Under the pieces are notes generated by a model. That model had not been told where the DNA came from. It saw nothing but the letters and a program-made list of their open reading frames with translations, and searched no databases. DNA of 21,944 bases from Betaproteobacteria bacterium (lineage in GTDB: Bacteria; Pseudomonadota; Gammaproteobacteria; Burkholderiales; SG8-41). Below are positions 1 through 6,896 of the stretch, in pieces; positions within the stretch are counted from its first letter, which is position 1; each line of letters starts with the position of its first letter. The stretch spans positions 1 to 21,944 of the forward strand of contig JACOVL010000011.1 in NCBI GenBank assembly GCA_016177355.1, given 5' to 3'. Position numbers and translations under genes: made by a program.

Positions 1-911
1 TGCTTGGAAATTCTCAATCCGTCCCAGATTTCGCGCGGGCTGAGGCTGCCCCGTGCCCGCAGCAACTGCAGCAATTGCTCCTGTTTCGGACGGAGCACCA
101 GTTGAGGCCGGCCGCGGGATGCCGAGAACTGCTGGATGCGCTGCCAGACCCGCTCCAGCGTTTGCTGAAGCCCCTCCGCGCAGTATTCGAGCCAGGAAGT
201 GAGGTCCTCGCCTTGCTGCCGCACCGCTTGCAACGCTGCGTAGTAGCGCGGCCGGTCCTCCCAGTAGAACTCGTCCACGGAAAAGATGTGGTGGGTATCG
301 AATCCTCTCCCATAGAGATCCCATAGCGCCAGGGCGCGACCCGTCCGGCCGTTGCCATCCGCGAAAGGGTGTATGGCTTCGAACCGGTAGTGCACGATGG
401 CCGAACTCAGCACGGGGGACAGGACTCGCGAGTCGCCATTCCACCATTCGAGGAAGTCGAACATCAGGCCTGAAACTTCTTCCGGCGGCGGCGGGAGGTA
501 GGGCCCCACCCGTACCCGCATCGTCCGGTAACGGCCCGCCTCGCCCTGGTCCATCACTTCTCCGGCCATGATTGCGTGCAGGCGCAGCACGTCCTCGTGA
601 GCGATCCGTTTCTTCGCCGCCTGCTTCTCGATGTGCCGGAGCGCCGCGAAGTAATTCACGACTTCCCGGCGCGCGCGGGCTGGCACCGACAGGGGTTGTC
701 CTTCCTCGACGGCTCGCACCTGTTCCAGCGTAAGGGGATTGCCCTCGATCGCAGTGGACGAATGCGCGTTCCGGGCGCGCGTGTCCTTCTGCAAGGCGGG
801 TATCCACGCTACCTGCACCGCCGCGCCCTGGATGCGCTCGCGCAACACCGCAATGGCCTCCACCCGCGCCAGCAGCGCGGGCGTGATCGTGAACTGCGGG
901 CGGTAGCTCAT
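1..911 (-). CDS. Fic family protein, probable AMP transferase (3' end outside window)
   Basis: About 303 residues are readable on the minus strand before the window edge, starting at the ATG at 911. The Fic core motif HPFADGNGRTGR (His181 onward) is complete, so the catalytic His, the phosphate-binding loop and the Arg are all present. Near the N-terminus, Ser52-TAI-Glu56-Gly57 matches the inhibitory (S/T)xxxE(G/N) motif, which marks a class II Fic protein whose own N-terminal helix blocks the active site. After the Fic domain (about residues 100-240) comes a region that looks like the start of a winged-helix domain (LLQLLRARGSLSPREIWDGL). This layout is typical of chromosomal Fic proteins that transfer AMP to a target protein in the cytoplasm. 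The target is unknown. No separate antitoxin gene is next to it. The gene lies 76 bp downstream of the lyase-like gene on the same strand. Confidence 0.92.
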   Translation of the reverse strand, partial: MSYRPQFTITPALLARVEAIAVLRERIQGAAVQVAWIPALQKDTRARNAHSSTAIEGNPLTLEQVRAVEEGQPLSVPARARREVVNYFAALRHIEKQAAKKRIAHEDVLRLHAIMAGEVMDQGEAGRYRTMRVRVGPYLPPPPEEVSGLMFDFLEWWNGDSRVLSPVLSSAIVHYRFEAIHPFADGNGRTGRALALWDLYGRGFDTHHIFSVDEFYWEDRPRYYAALQAVRQQGEDLTSWLEYCAEGLQQTLERVWQRIQQFSASRGRPQLVLRPKQEQLLQLLRARGSLSPREIWDGLRISK

Positions 912-915
912 GCGG

Positions 916-961
916 CCGATACTACCCCGTGGGTCAAGTATCGGTCAAGTCATGGGTCAAG
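916..961 (-). promoter_or_regulatory. Candidate promoter/operator of the Fic gene
   Basis: Three direct copies of GGTCAAG lie at 932, 943 and 955, spaced 11 and 12 bp (read as CTTGACC on the minus strand). A perfect 7-bp inverted repeat CCGATAC/GTATCGG occupies 916-922 and 938-944. On the minus strand, TTGACC (943-948) followed after 18 bp by TAGTAT (919-924) resembles a sigma-70 promoter. It would start transcription almost at the ATG, and no clear ribosome binding site is present. Promoter function and any bound regulator are inference. Confidence 0.4.
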
Positions 962-987
962 CGCCGGGGTCGCCTTTCATTGAAGTC

Positions 988-1851
988 TCAGCGCAGGAAT
1001 TCCTTCTGCCACTTCTTGTAGGCCTCGCCGTTGACGAGCGCGTCCATTTCCTTCGCCGAGGCGATCTTGTCCTTGAGATCGGCGGGAGCGCCGCCGCCGT
1101 GGAGGTGCGCGTAGGTCTCGCGCAGCGCTTTCACCGCGGCGGCGACGGGTTGGTGTCCCTGCAACAGGATCCGCGCGCCTGCCGCAGCGCAGTCCTCATG
1201 CATAAGCGATGCGGGTGCCGATCCGACCATGATCGGCAGCCGGGTCGCCTCCCGGACCGCCCTTACCTGGTCCGCGGATTCCACGCCAGTAAGAAAAATC
1301 GCATCGACACCGCACGCCGCGTAGGCCTTGGCGCGCGCGACGGTGCGTGGGGTGTCCTCCACTTTCAGCGCCGCCGTGCGCCCGAGGATGATGGTCGAAG
1401 GGTCCTTGCGCGCGGCGACCGCGGCCTTGAGCTTCCCCACCATCTCGTTGACCGAGATCAGCTCGCCAGCGCCTTCGGGCTGCCCGAAGCGCGCGGGCAG
1501 CACCGTGTCCTCGATGCTCAGCGCCGAGACGCCGGCGTGCTCCAGCTCCTCCACCGTGCGCATGACGTTCAGCGCGTTGCCGTAGCCGTGGTCCGCGTCC
1601 ACGATCAGGGAAAGCTCGCTCGCGCGCATGATGCGCCGGACCTGGTCGGCGAACTCGGTCAGCGTCAGCACGATGAGATCGGGCGCGGCGAGCGTCGTGT
1701 TCGACGCCACCGACCCCGCCAGCATGCCGATCTCGTAGCCGACGGATTCCGCGACGCGCGCCGACAGCGGATCGTACACGCTCGCCGGCGACAGGCACCG
1801 GGTCCCGGCGAATACCGCGCGCAGCCGCTTGCGCTGTTCAGTGTGGTTCAC
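988..1851 (-). CDS. Isocitrate lyase/PEP mutase family enzyme, oxaloacetate decarboxylase type
   Basis: This 287-residue protein is a single TIM-barrel enzyme of the isocitrate lyase/PEP mutase superfamily. The segments DADHGYGNALNVMRTVEELE and SIEDTVLPARFG carry the Mg-binding acidic residues. The KKCGH/KRCGH loop of true isocitrate and methylisocitrate lyases is missing. Length and motifs fit the subgroup represented by Pseudomonas PA4872, which decarboxylates oxaloacetate to pyruvate. The start is a GTG at 1851, supported by AGGAG five bases upstream. It lies downstream of prpD on the same strand, but a 122-bp inverted repeat element separates the two. It could in principle act on another 2-oxo or 2-hydroxy acid, and the exact substrate cannot be read from the sequence. 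Confidence 0.85.
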   Translation of the reverse strand: MNHTEQRKRLRAVFAGTRCLSPASVYDPLSARVAESVGYEIGMLAGSVASNTTLAAPDLIVLTLTEFADQVRRIMRASELSLIVDADHGYGNALNVMRTVEELEHAGVSALSIEDTVLPARFGQPEGAGELISVNEMVGKLKAAVAARKDPSTIILGRTAALKVEDTPRTVARAKAYAACGVDAIFLTGVESADQVRAVREATRLPIMVGSAPASLMHEDCAAAGARILLQGHQPVAAAVKALRETYAHLHGGGAPADLKDKIASAKEMDALVNGEAYKKWQKEFLR

Positions 1852-1874
1852 GCTTTCTCCTATGAAAGTAAATT

Positions 1875-1996
1875 AACCGCAGATAAACGCAGATACACGC
1901 GGATGAAATTCAAGAAACAGCAAACTATGTCTCATTCTTTGTCTTTATTTTGATTCTAGTTTTTTATCTGTGTTTATCTGCGTGTATCTGCGGTTT
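1875..1996. repeat. Intergenic inverted repeat element built from CGCAGATAAACG units (copy 1)
   Basis: Two arms (1875-1909 and 1961-1995) are inverted copies of each other and match at 29 of 35 positions. Each arm is made of roughly 10-bp iterations such as CGCAGATAAA and CGCAGATACA. About 50 bp of AT-rich sequence separates the arms. The element abuts the prpD stop codon and reaches to within about 24 bp of the next gene. A second element of the same kind lies at 18376-18474. Similar CGCAGAT-type intergenic repeats are widespread in bacterial genomes. In RNA the arms could fold into a long imperfect hairpin. Confidence 0.85.
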
Positions 1997-3435
1997 CAGA
2001 TGGCAAGCATATCCATGAATTCATTGACCGGCATCGCCTCCAGCCGGCGCGCGTCGCCGCACGCCTTGAGGATCGCGTCGCGCTGCTTGGCCGCGAACAC
2101 GCGCGCGACGTTTCTCTCGAACTTCGCCATCAGCGCCGGGACGCCTTCCTGGCGGCGCCGGCGGTGGCCGAGCGGGTACAACACTTCCGAGAGCGGACTT
2201 TTCGAGCCGTCCTTGAAATAAACCTGGACCGAGTTGGCGTTGGTGCGCTTGGCGGGATCGTGGTATTCCCTTTCGTACTGCCGGGACTCGGCCAGATGCA
2301 TTTTCGCGCGCAGCTCGTCTATGCGCGGGTCGGCCGCGATGTGATCGTAATAATGTTCCGCCGTCAGGGTCCCGAAAATCATGCCGATCGCGATCATGTA
2401 CTGCATGCAGTGATCGCGGTCGGCGAAGTTGTGCAAGGGCCCCGTCTTGTCGAGGATCACCATCGAGGAGTTGTGGCAGCGCACCTCGACGCGCTTGATG
2501 TCGTCCAGCCGGTCCTTCACCAGCGGATGCAGCTCGATCGCCGCCTCCACCGCGCTCTGGCCGTGAAAAGCCGTCGGGTAGGGAAGCTTGAACAGCACGT
2601 TCTCCATGACGTAGGCTCCGAACGGGCGCTGGAACCTGAAGGGCCTGCCCTTGAACAGCACGTCGTAGAAGCCCCAGGTCTTCGCCGTCAGCGCCGAGGG
2701 GCAGCCGATCTCCCCTTTCACCGCCATCAGCGCGAGCCGCACGCCGCGGCTCGCGGCGTCGCCCGCCGCCCACGACTTGCGCGGGCCGGTGTTGGGCTTG
2801 CGCCGGAACGCCGCCAGCGCGTGCCCGTCCAGCCACGCGTGGGACAGCGCGTTGATGACTTCCTCGCGCGTGCCGCCGAGCATCTTCGTCACCACCGGCG
2901 CGGTCGCGACCTTGACCAGTATCGTGTGGTCGAGGCCGCGCGCGGTAAAGCCGTTCTCGAGCGCGAGCCCGCCCATGATCTCGTAGGTCTTGACCGCCGC
3001 TTCGAGCACCTCGCGCACGAGCAGCGGCTTTTTTCCTTCCGCCGCGCGCGTGCGGGACAGCCAGTCCGCCACCGCGAGCAGGCCCGAGAACGTGTCGGAG
3101 GGATGGATCACGGTCGCGCCGTAGAACGCATCGTTGAAATCGAGCCAGCGGTTGAGCGCGCCGAGGTTGAACGCGGCGCGCTCGGGGTCGAGCACGTACG
3201 GCGTGCCGGGCACCCGCGCGCCGTTGGGAACGATCGTCCCCGGCACGAGCGGGCCGAGCAGGCTCGCGCAGCCGGGATAGGACAACGCCTCGAAGCCGCA
3301 GCCCAGGGTGTCGATCAGCGCGAGCCGCGCGGTCTCCCACGCGAGCGCGCTCTTCACCGGGTAGCGCTCGACGTAATCGGCGATTTGTACGAGGACCTTG
3401 TCGGGCGCGGGACGGACGTTCGTGGACAAGCTCAT
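1996..3435 (-). CDS. prpD: 2-methylcitrate dehydratase PrpD (MmgE/PrpD family)
   Basis: This protein dehydrates 2-methylcitrate to 2-methylaconitate in the methylcitrate cycle of propionate breakdown, in the cytoplasm. It agrees strongly with characterised PrpD along its length. Examples are NTGPRKSWAAGDAASRGVRL, SALTAKTWGFYDVLFKG, DRDHCMQYM, GHRRRRQ and the C-terminal MPVNEFMD. Its 479 residues are close to the 483 of E. coli PrpD. I chose the ATG at 3435, because the in-frame TTG at 3465 overlaps a -10 element (TATACT, 3465-3470) and would not be transcribed from it. The gene is not accompanied by prpB or prpC in this window. A terminator 87 bp upstream separates it from the receptor gene, so it has its own promoter. 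The stop codon abuts a repeat element. Confidence 0.93.
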   Translation of the reverse strand: MSLSTNVRPAPDKVLVQIADYVERYPVKSALAWETARLALIDTLGCGFEALSYPGCASLLGPLVPGTIVPNGARVPGTPYVLDPERAAFNLGALNRWLDFNDAFYGATVIHPSDTFSGLLAVADWLSRTRAAEGKKPLLVREVLEAAVKTYEIMGGLALENGFTARGLDHTILVKVATAPVVTKMLGGTREEVINALSHAWLDGHALAAFRRKPNTGPRKSWAAGDAASRGVRLALMAVKGEIGCPSALTAKTWGFYDVLFKGRPFRFQRPFGAYVMENVLFKLPYPTAFHGQSAVEAAIELHPLVKDRLDDIKRVEVRCHNSSMVILDKTGPLHNFADRDHCMQYMIAIGMIFGTLTAEHYYDHIAADPRIDELRAKMHLAESRQYEREYHDPAKRTNANSVQVYFKDGSKSPLSEVLYPLGHRRRRQEGVPALMAKFERNVARVFAAKQRDAILKACGDARRLEAMPVNEFMDMLAI

Positions 3436-3464
3436 GATGTCTGTCTTGGCGTCGAAAAGCGGCA

Positions 3465-3470
3465 AGTATA
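3465..3470 (-). promoter_or_regulatory. Candidate -10 element of prpD
   Basis: On the minus strand the hexamer is TATACT, matching the sigma-70 consensus at five of six positions. It lies 29 bp upstream of the chosen ATG and downstream of the terminator at 3522-3550. No good -35 hexamer is visible at 16-18 bp, so an activator may be needed. That last point is inference. Confidence 0.45.
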
Positions 3471-3521
3471 GAGCAGATCAGGTCCCGCAATCCGCGCCGC
3501 GCTTCATCGCCGGGAGCCGTA

Positions 3522-3550
3522 CAAAAAAACGCGCTTCCCGCAGGAAGCGC
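3522..3550 (-). terminator. Rho-independent terminator downstream of the Bug receptor gene
   Basis: On the minus strand, a perfect 8-bp stem GCGCTTCC/GGAAGCGC with a 4-base loop is followed, after one G, by seven T residues. It lies 46 bp past the stop codon of the receptor gene and upstream of prpD. It should end the receptor transcript. Confidence 0.9.
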
Positions 3551-3595
3551 CCGTTACGTCCGGCCGCGGCGCTCGGCGCCGCAGCCGGCAAGCGC

Positions 3596-4576
3596 TTACC
3601 GCAGCGGGATGTTGCGCGCCTTGATCACCTTCGCGTATTTTTCGATGTCCTTCTGGAATTGATCGCGCAGCCCGTCCGGCGAGCTGCCGATGGGCTCCAG
3701 GCCTTCCCGCGCATAAAACGCCTTGATCTTGTCGTCATCCAGCGCCTGCTTGATGACCGCGCTCAGCCTGTTGACCGGCTCCGACGGGGTGCCTTTCGGG
3801 AAGAACATCGCGTACCAGTTGTTGATCTCCAGGCCGGGAACGAAAGCGTTGATCGGCGGAAGATCCGGCAAGGAACGATTCTTCCCCGGCGTCGTCACCG
3901 CAAGACAACGCACGCGCCCCGTCTTCAGGGCGGCCGAGGCGACCGGGCCCGTGGCGAACAGGAGGTCGATGTCGCCCGTCATCAACGCCTGTATCGACGG
4001 GCCGCCGCCCGTATAGGGAACGATCACCGTTTTGATCCCCGCCAGCTGCGCCAGCATCTCGGCGGCGAGATGGCTGGTGGTTCCGGGGGTATTGACGCCG
4101 CTATTGAGCCCTTGCGGAGTCTTCTTGGCGAGGGCGATCAACTCCGGCACCGATTTCGCGGGGACGCTGGGATGCACGCACAGCACGTTCGGCGCGTTGG
4201 ACACCAAGGTGGACGGCAACAGGTCGCTGCGGGGATCGAACTTGAGCGTCTTGGAATAAAGGGTCGTGTTGACCGCCAGCGACGCCGTGGTAAACAGAAG
4301 CGTATGACCGTCCGCGGGCGAATTGATCACCAGCTCCGTGCCGATCATACCGCCCGCACCCGAGCGATTGTCGATCAGGAATCTCTGCCCGGTGAGCCGC
4401 TGCAGATTATCGGCGAGCAGCCGTCCCTGGATGTCGGTGCCGCCGCCGGTGCCGAACGGCACGATCACGCGCACCGCCTTGCTCGGCCAGCTCTGGGCAA
4501 ATACGGTTCCTGCCGCGAGCAGCACCGCGCCGCCCAGGGCGGCGACTGCCGGCTTTATTGCGCCAATCATCTTCAT
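3596..4576 (-). CDS. Tripartite tricarboxylate transporter receptor, Bug/TctC family (periplasmic)
   Basis: This is a 326-residue periplasmic solute-binding protein. It has a Sec signal peptide (Lys at 2 and 8, then a hydrophobic stretch ending GTVFAQ) and the family hallmark WPSKAVRVIVPFGTGGGTD just after the cleavage site. Further family signatures are DNRSGAGGMIG, GVNTPGTTSHLAAE and PYTGGGPSIQALMTGDIDLL. Bug proteins bind small carboxylates and are very numerous in Bordetella, Cupriavidus and relatives, often without their membrane partners beside them, as here. The start is fixed by a strong GAGGAGG ribosome binding site 5-6 bases before the ATG. Its ligand cannot be deduced. The prpD and lyase-like genes downstream suggest a di- or tricarboxylate, but a terminator separates them. 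Confidence 0.93.
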   Translation of the reverse strand: MKMIGAIKPAVAALGGAVLLAAGTVFAQSWPSKAVRVIVPFGTGGGTDIQGRLLADNLQRLTGQRFLIDNRSGAGGMIGTELVINSPADGHTLLFTTASLAVNTTLYSKTLKFDPRSDLLPSTLVSNAPNVLCVHPSVPAKSVPELIALAKKTPQGLNSGVNTPGTTSHLAAEMLAQLAGIKTVIVPYTGGGPSIQALMTGDIDLLFATGPVASAALKTGRVRCLAVTTPGKNRSLPDLPPINAFVPGLEINNWYAMFFPKGTPSEPVNRLSAVIKQALDDDKIKAFYAREGLEPIGSSPDGLRDQFQKDIEKYAKVIKARNIPLR

Positions 4577-4714
4577 GAAATCCTCCTCGTTATCGTATTA
4601 TGAATCGTACCGTCTATGATTCCACGGGTTGGATGCGCCCGCAACCCGCGAAAAAAGACTTCCCCATCAACACGTTAGCAGGATGGTTTCGATCGCTCGG
4701 ACCGGGCCGGCGGC

Positions 4715-5641
4715 TCAGCCGCGGTAGACCGGCTCGGGCTGGGTGAAAAACGAGTGCAGGATATGATAAACCATCAGGTAGTTGATCTGATGGAAGCTCG
4801 CGTGCGAGATGCCGGCCATCACCGCGAACTGCTTGTCGGGATTCGGCAGGCGCTTGAAGAATTCGGTGAGATCGTCGAATCCCGCGATGCCGTCGAACTG
4901 CCCGCGCATGATGAGGGTCGGTACCGTGATTTTCGCGGGATCCACGACCGGCAGCTTCGCGCACATGTCCACGTAGGTGCCGGTCGGCACCGAGTCGTCG
5001 AGTTTCAGGATCGTGTCGGCAAATGCCTCGATCACTTTTTCCTCGGCGCAGCCGGGATGATCGCGGTTGAAGATGCTGTGCACGAAAGCGCGGTCGATGG
5101 GGCGGCGGTTTTTCGACTGTAACTCGGGCAACTTCTCGCGCCGCTCGGCGAGCGTGGGGCTGCCCTCGCCGGTCCAGACGAAGGCATCGAGCGCGAGGCG
5201 CTTGACGCGGTCCGGGTGCCGCTGCGCGAACTGCGCCGCGCGCAGCGCCCCGGACGAGATGCCGTAGACGAGGAACCGCTTCACCCCGCGGGTCTTTATG
5301 ATGTATTCGCTGGCCGCCGAGAGATCGTCCGTGCCGTTGGCGATGTCGCAGTTGATGGGGCGCTTCTTGTCGGAACGCCCGTAGCCTTCCATGTCCACGC
5401 ACCAGGTATCGAAGCCGCGTTCGGCGAAGAAATCCATCGCCGACGAGTGCGGGCGCCCCGCCACCTGCAAGTCGAAGGTGGGCTGGGAGGCCATCGAAGA
5501 CCCGTGCACGAACAGCACCGTGCCGCGCGCGGTCCGCGCGCCGGCCGCGGGTTTTTCCCACAGGAACAGCTTGACATCGCCTTTCCGGGTCCAGTGCTCG
5601 CGCCCGGTGATTGGTGTTGAGTTGGCTTTAGATTGATCCAC
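4715..5641 (-). CDS. Alpha/beta hydrolase
   Basis: This 308-residue alpha/beta-hydrolase fold protein has no signal peptide, so it is probably cytoplasmic. The oxyanion-hole motif VHGSSM is at 45-50. The nucleophile elbow GISSG gives Ser129, with Asp250 in MRGQFDGIAGF and His280 in GISHASF as likely triad partners, so it looks catalytically complete. The C-terminal part (TVPTLIMRGQFD) matches the lipase/esterase and ring-cleavage hydrolase group. The substrate is unknown. The start is a GTG at 5641 with only a weak ribosome binding site, about 25 nt after a predicted transcription start. It is divergent from the acyl-CoA dehydrogenase gene and could share regulation with it. Confidence 0.88.
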   Translation of the reverse strand: MDQSKANSTPITGREHWTRKGDVKLFLWEKPAAGARTARGTVLFVHGSSMASQPTFDLQVAGRPHSSAMDFFAERGFDTWCVDMEGYGRSDKKRPINCDIANGTDDLSAASEYIIKTRGVKRFLVYGISSGALRAAQFAQRHPDRVKRLALDAFVWTGEGSPTLAERREKLPELQSKNRRPIDRAFVHSIFNRDHPGCAEEKVIEAFADTILKLDDSVPTGTYVDMCAKLPVVDPAKITVPTLIMRGQFDGIAGFDDLTEFFKRLPNPDKQFAVMAGISHASFHQINYLMVYHILHSFFTQPEPVYRG

Positions 5642-5672
5642 GATGATCCCGTTGAAATGAAAACAAACGCGC

Positions 5673-5715
5673 AGTCTAGTACAGGGACTTGAGCGGCGTC
5701 AAATTGCCGTTTAAT
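5673..5715. promoter_or_regulatory. Overlapping divergent promoters for the hydrolase and acyl-CoA dehydrogenase genes
   Basis: Minus strand: TTGACG (5697-5702), an 18-bp spacer and TAGACT (5673-5678) form a reasonable sigma-70 promoter for the hydrolase gene. Plus strand: TTTAAT (5710-5715) is a five-of-six -10 match only 8 bp before the ATG at 5724, with TTGAGC (5689-5694) as a possible -35 at a short 15-bp spacing. The two -35 regions are only 2 bp apart. The plus-strand gene has no Shine-Dalgarno sequence, so its mRNA may be leaderless. Confidence 0.5.
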
Positions 5716-5723
5716 CTAGCGCG

Positions 5724-6890
5724 ATGGACTTCAGGATCAGCGACGAGCAGCGCGCATTCGTGGACACCGTGCGGCGCGTCGTCCAGAAGGACTTCAAGAC
5801 GCGGGCGATCCAGTATCTCGACGGCACCTGGCCGGCGGAGAACATGAAGCAGCTCGCCGGGATCGGCGTGCTCGGCATGGCGGTGCCGCAGCAGTACGGC
5901 GGCTCCGGCCTCGGCATCCTCGACACGGTGCTGGTGCTCGAGGAGATCAGCAAGGTGTGCTACGTCACCGCGATGGCGGCGCTCGGCGAGCTGGGCGTGC
6001 AGACGCGCATCATCTCGGCCTACGCCCCGGAGTCCATCAAGCGGCGCATCCTGCCGCGCGTCGCCGCCGGCGAAGCGATACTGGCGATCTGCATGACCGA
6101 GCCCGACGCCGGGACGGACGTCCCGAATTACAAGACCAACTGCGAGATCCGCGGCGACCGCGCGATATTGAACGGCGTGAAAACGCTGATCTCGCGCGCC
6201 GATATCGCGGAAATGTTCGTGGTGTTCACCCGCGTCAACCGGGCGCCGGGCGCGAAGGGCATCGGCTGCGTGCTGGTGCCGGGCGGCATCAAGGGACTCG
6301 CGGCCAAGGCGAGCTTCCACACCATGGGCGGCGAATTTCTGTGCGAGGTGGTGTTCGACAACGTCGAGCTGCCGCTGGAGCACCTGGTGATCCGCGACGA
6401 CGGCATGAAGCGGCTGCTCTCGGCGTTCAACACCCAGCGCTGCCTCAACCCGTCCATCTGCCTGGGGCTCGCCGAGGGCGCGCTGGAGGAAGCGGTGCGC
6501 TACCTGCGCGAGCGCTCGGCGTTCGGCCGCAAGATCGGGGACTTCCAGGGCATGCGCTGGAAAGCCGCCGACATGTACACCGAGATCGAGGCTGCGCGCG
6601 GCCTGCTCTACCGCGCGGCGGTCAGCGGCGGCGAGTTTCCCGACCCCGCGCTCGCCGCGATGGCGAAGATCTACTGCAACGAGATGAGCATCCGTGTCAC
6701 CTCCGAGGCGATCCAGGTCCACGGCGGCTACGGCTTCACCGATGAATTCCCGGTGTCGCGCTTCTTCCGCGGCGCGCGTTACGGCAGCCTCGGCGGCGGC
6801 ACCACCGAGACGCTGCGCAACCTGGTGGGCAGGAAGCTGGTCGAGGAGATGGACCTCGCCACGGGTTGCTTGGGGATGGGGATGTACTAG
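5724..6890 (+). CDS. Acyl-CoA dehydrogenase family protein with atypical active site
   Basis: This 388-residue flavoprotein has the acyl-CoA dehydrogenase fold. The FAD/substrate signature ICMTEPDAGTDV is at 122-133, followed by the beta-domain segment MGGEFLCEVVFDNVELP. The C-terminal helical domain carries RERSAFGRKIGDFQGMR and QVHGGYGFTDEFPVSRFFRGARYG. Canonical enzymes use a glutamate in a (Y/L)EGT motif as catalytic base. Here the site reads LGGGT, with Gly358. The alternative glutamate used by isovaleryl- and long-chain acyl-CoA dehydrogenases aligns to Gln238 (FNTQRC). Ordinary alpha,beta-dehydrogenation is therefore doubtful. It may act in a heteromer, use another base, or catalyse a different flavin reaction on a CoA thioester. 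The ATG has no ribosome binding site. The gene is divergent from the hydrolase gene and meets the HtrA-like gene tail to tail, 6 bp apart. Confidence 0.88.
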   Translation: MDFRISDEQRAFVDTVRRVVQKDFKTRAIQYLDGTWPAENMKQLAGIGVLGMAVPQQYGGSGLGILDTVLVLEEISKVCYVTAMAALGELGVQTRIISAYAPESIKRRILPRVAAGEAILAICMTEPDAGTDVPNYKTNCEIRGDRAILNGVKTLISRADIAEMFVVFTRVNRAPGAKGIGCVLVPGGIKGLAAKASFHTMGGEFLCEVVFDNVELPLEHLVIRDDGMKRLLSAFNTQRCLNPSICLGLAEGALEEAVRYLRERSAFGRKIGDFQGMRWKAADMYTEIEAARGLLYRAAVSGGEFPDPALAAMAKIYCNEMSIRVTSEAIQVHGGYGFTDEFPVSRFFRGARYGSLGGGTTETLRNLVGRKLVEEMDLATGCLGMGMY

Positions 6891-6896
6891 CGCCGG

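Noticed and set aside
1875..1996. CRISPR-like array
   Set aside because: The 10-bp units are too short, contiguous and inverted, and there are no spacers or cas genes.
4625..4648. Inverted repeat CGGGTTG/CAACCCG between the hydrolase and receptor genes as a terminator
   Set aside because: On the minus strand the T-run lies before the stem instead of after it, so it does not fit termination of the hydrolase transcript.
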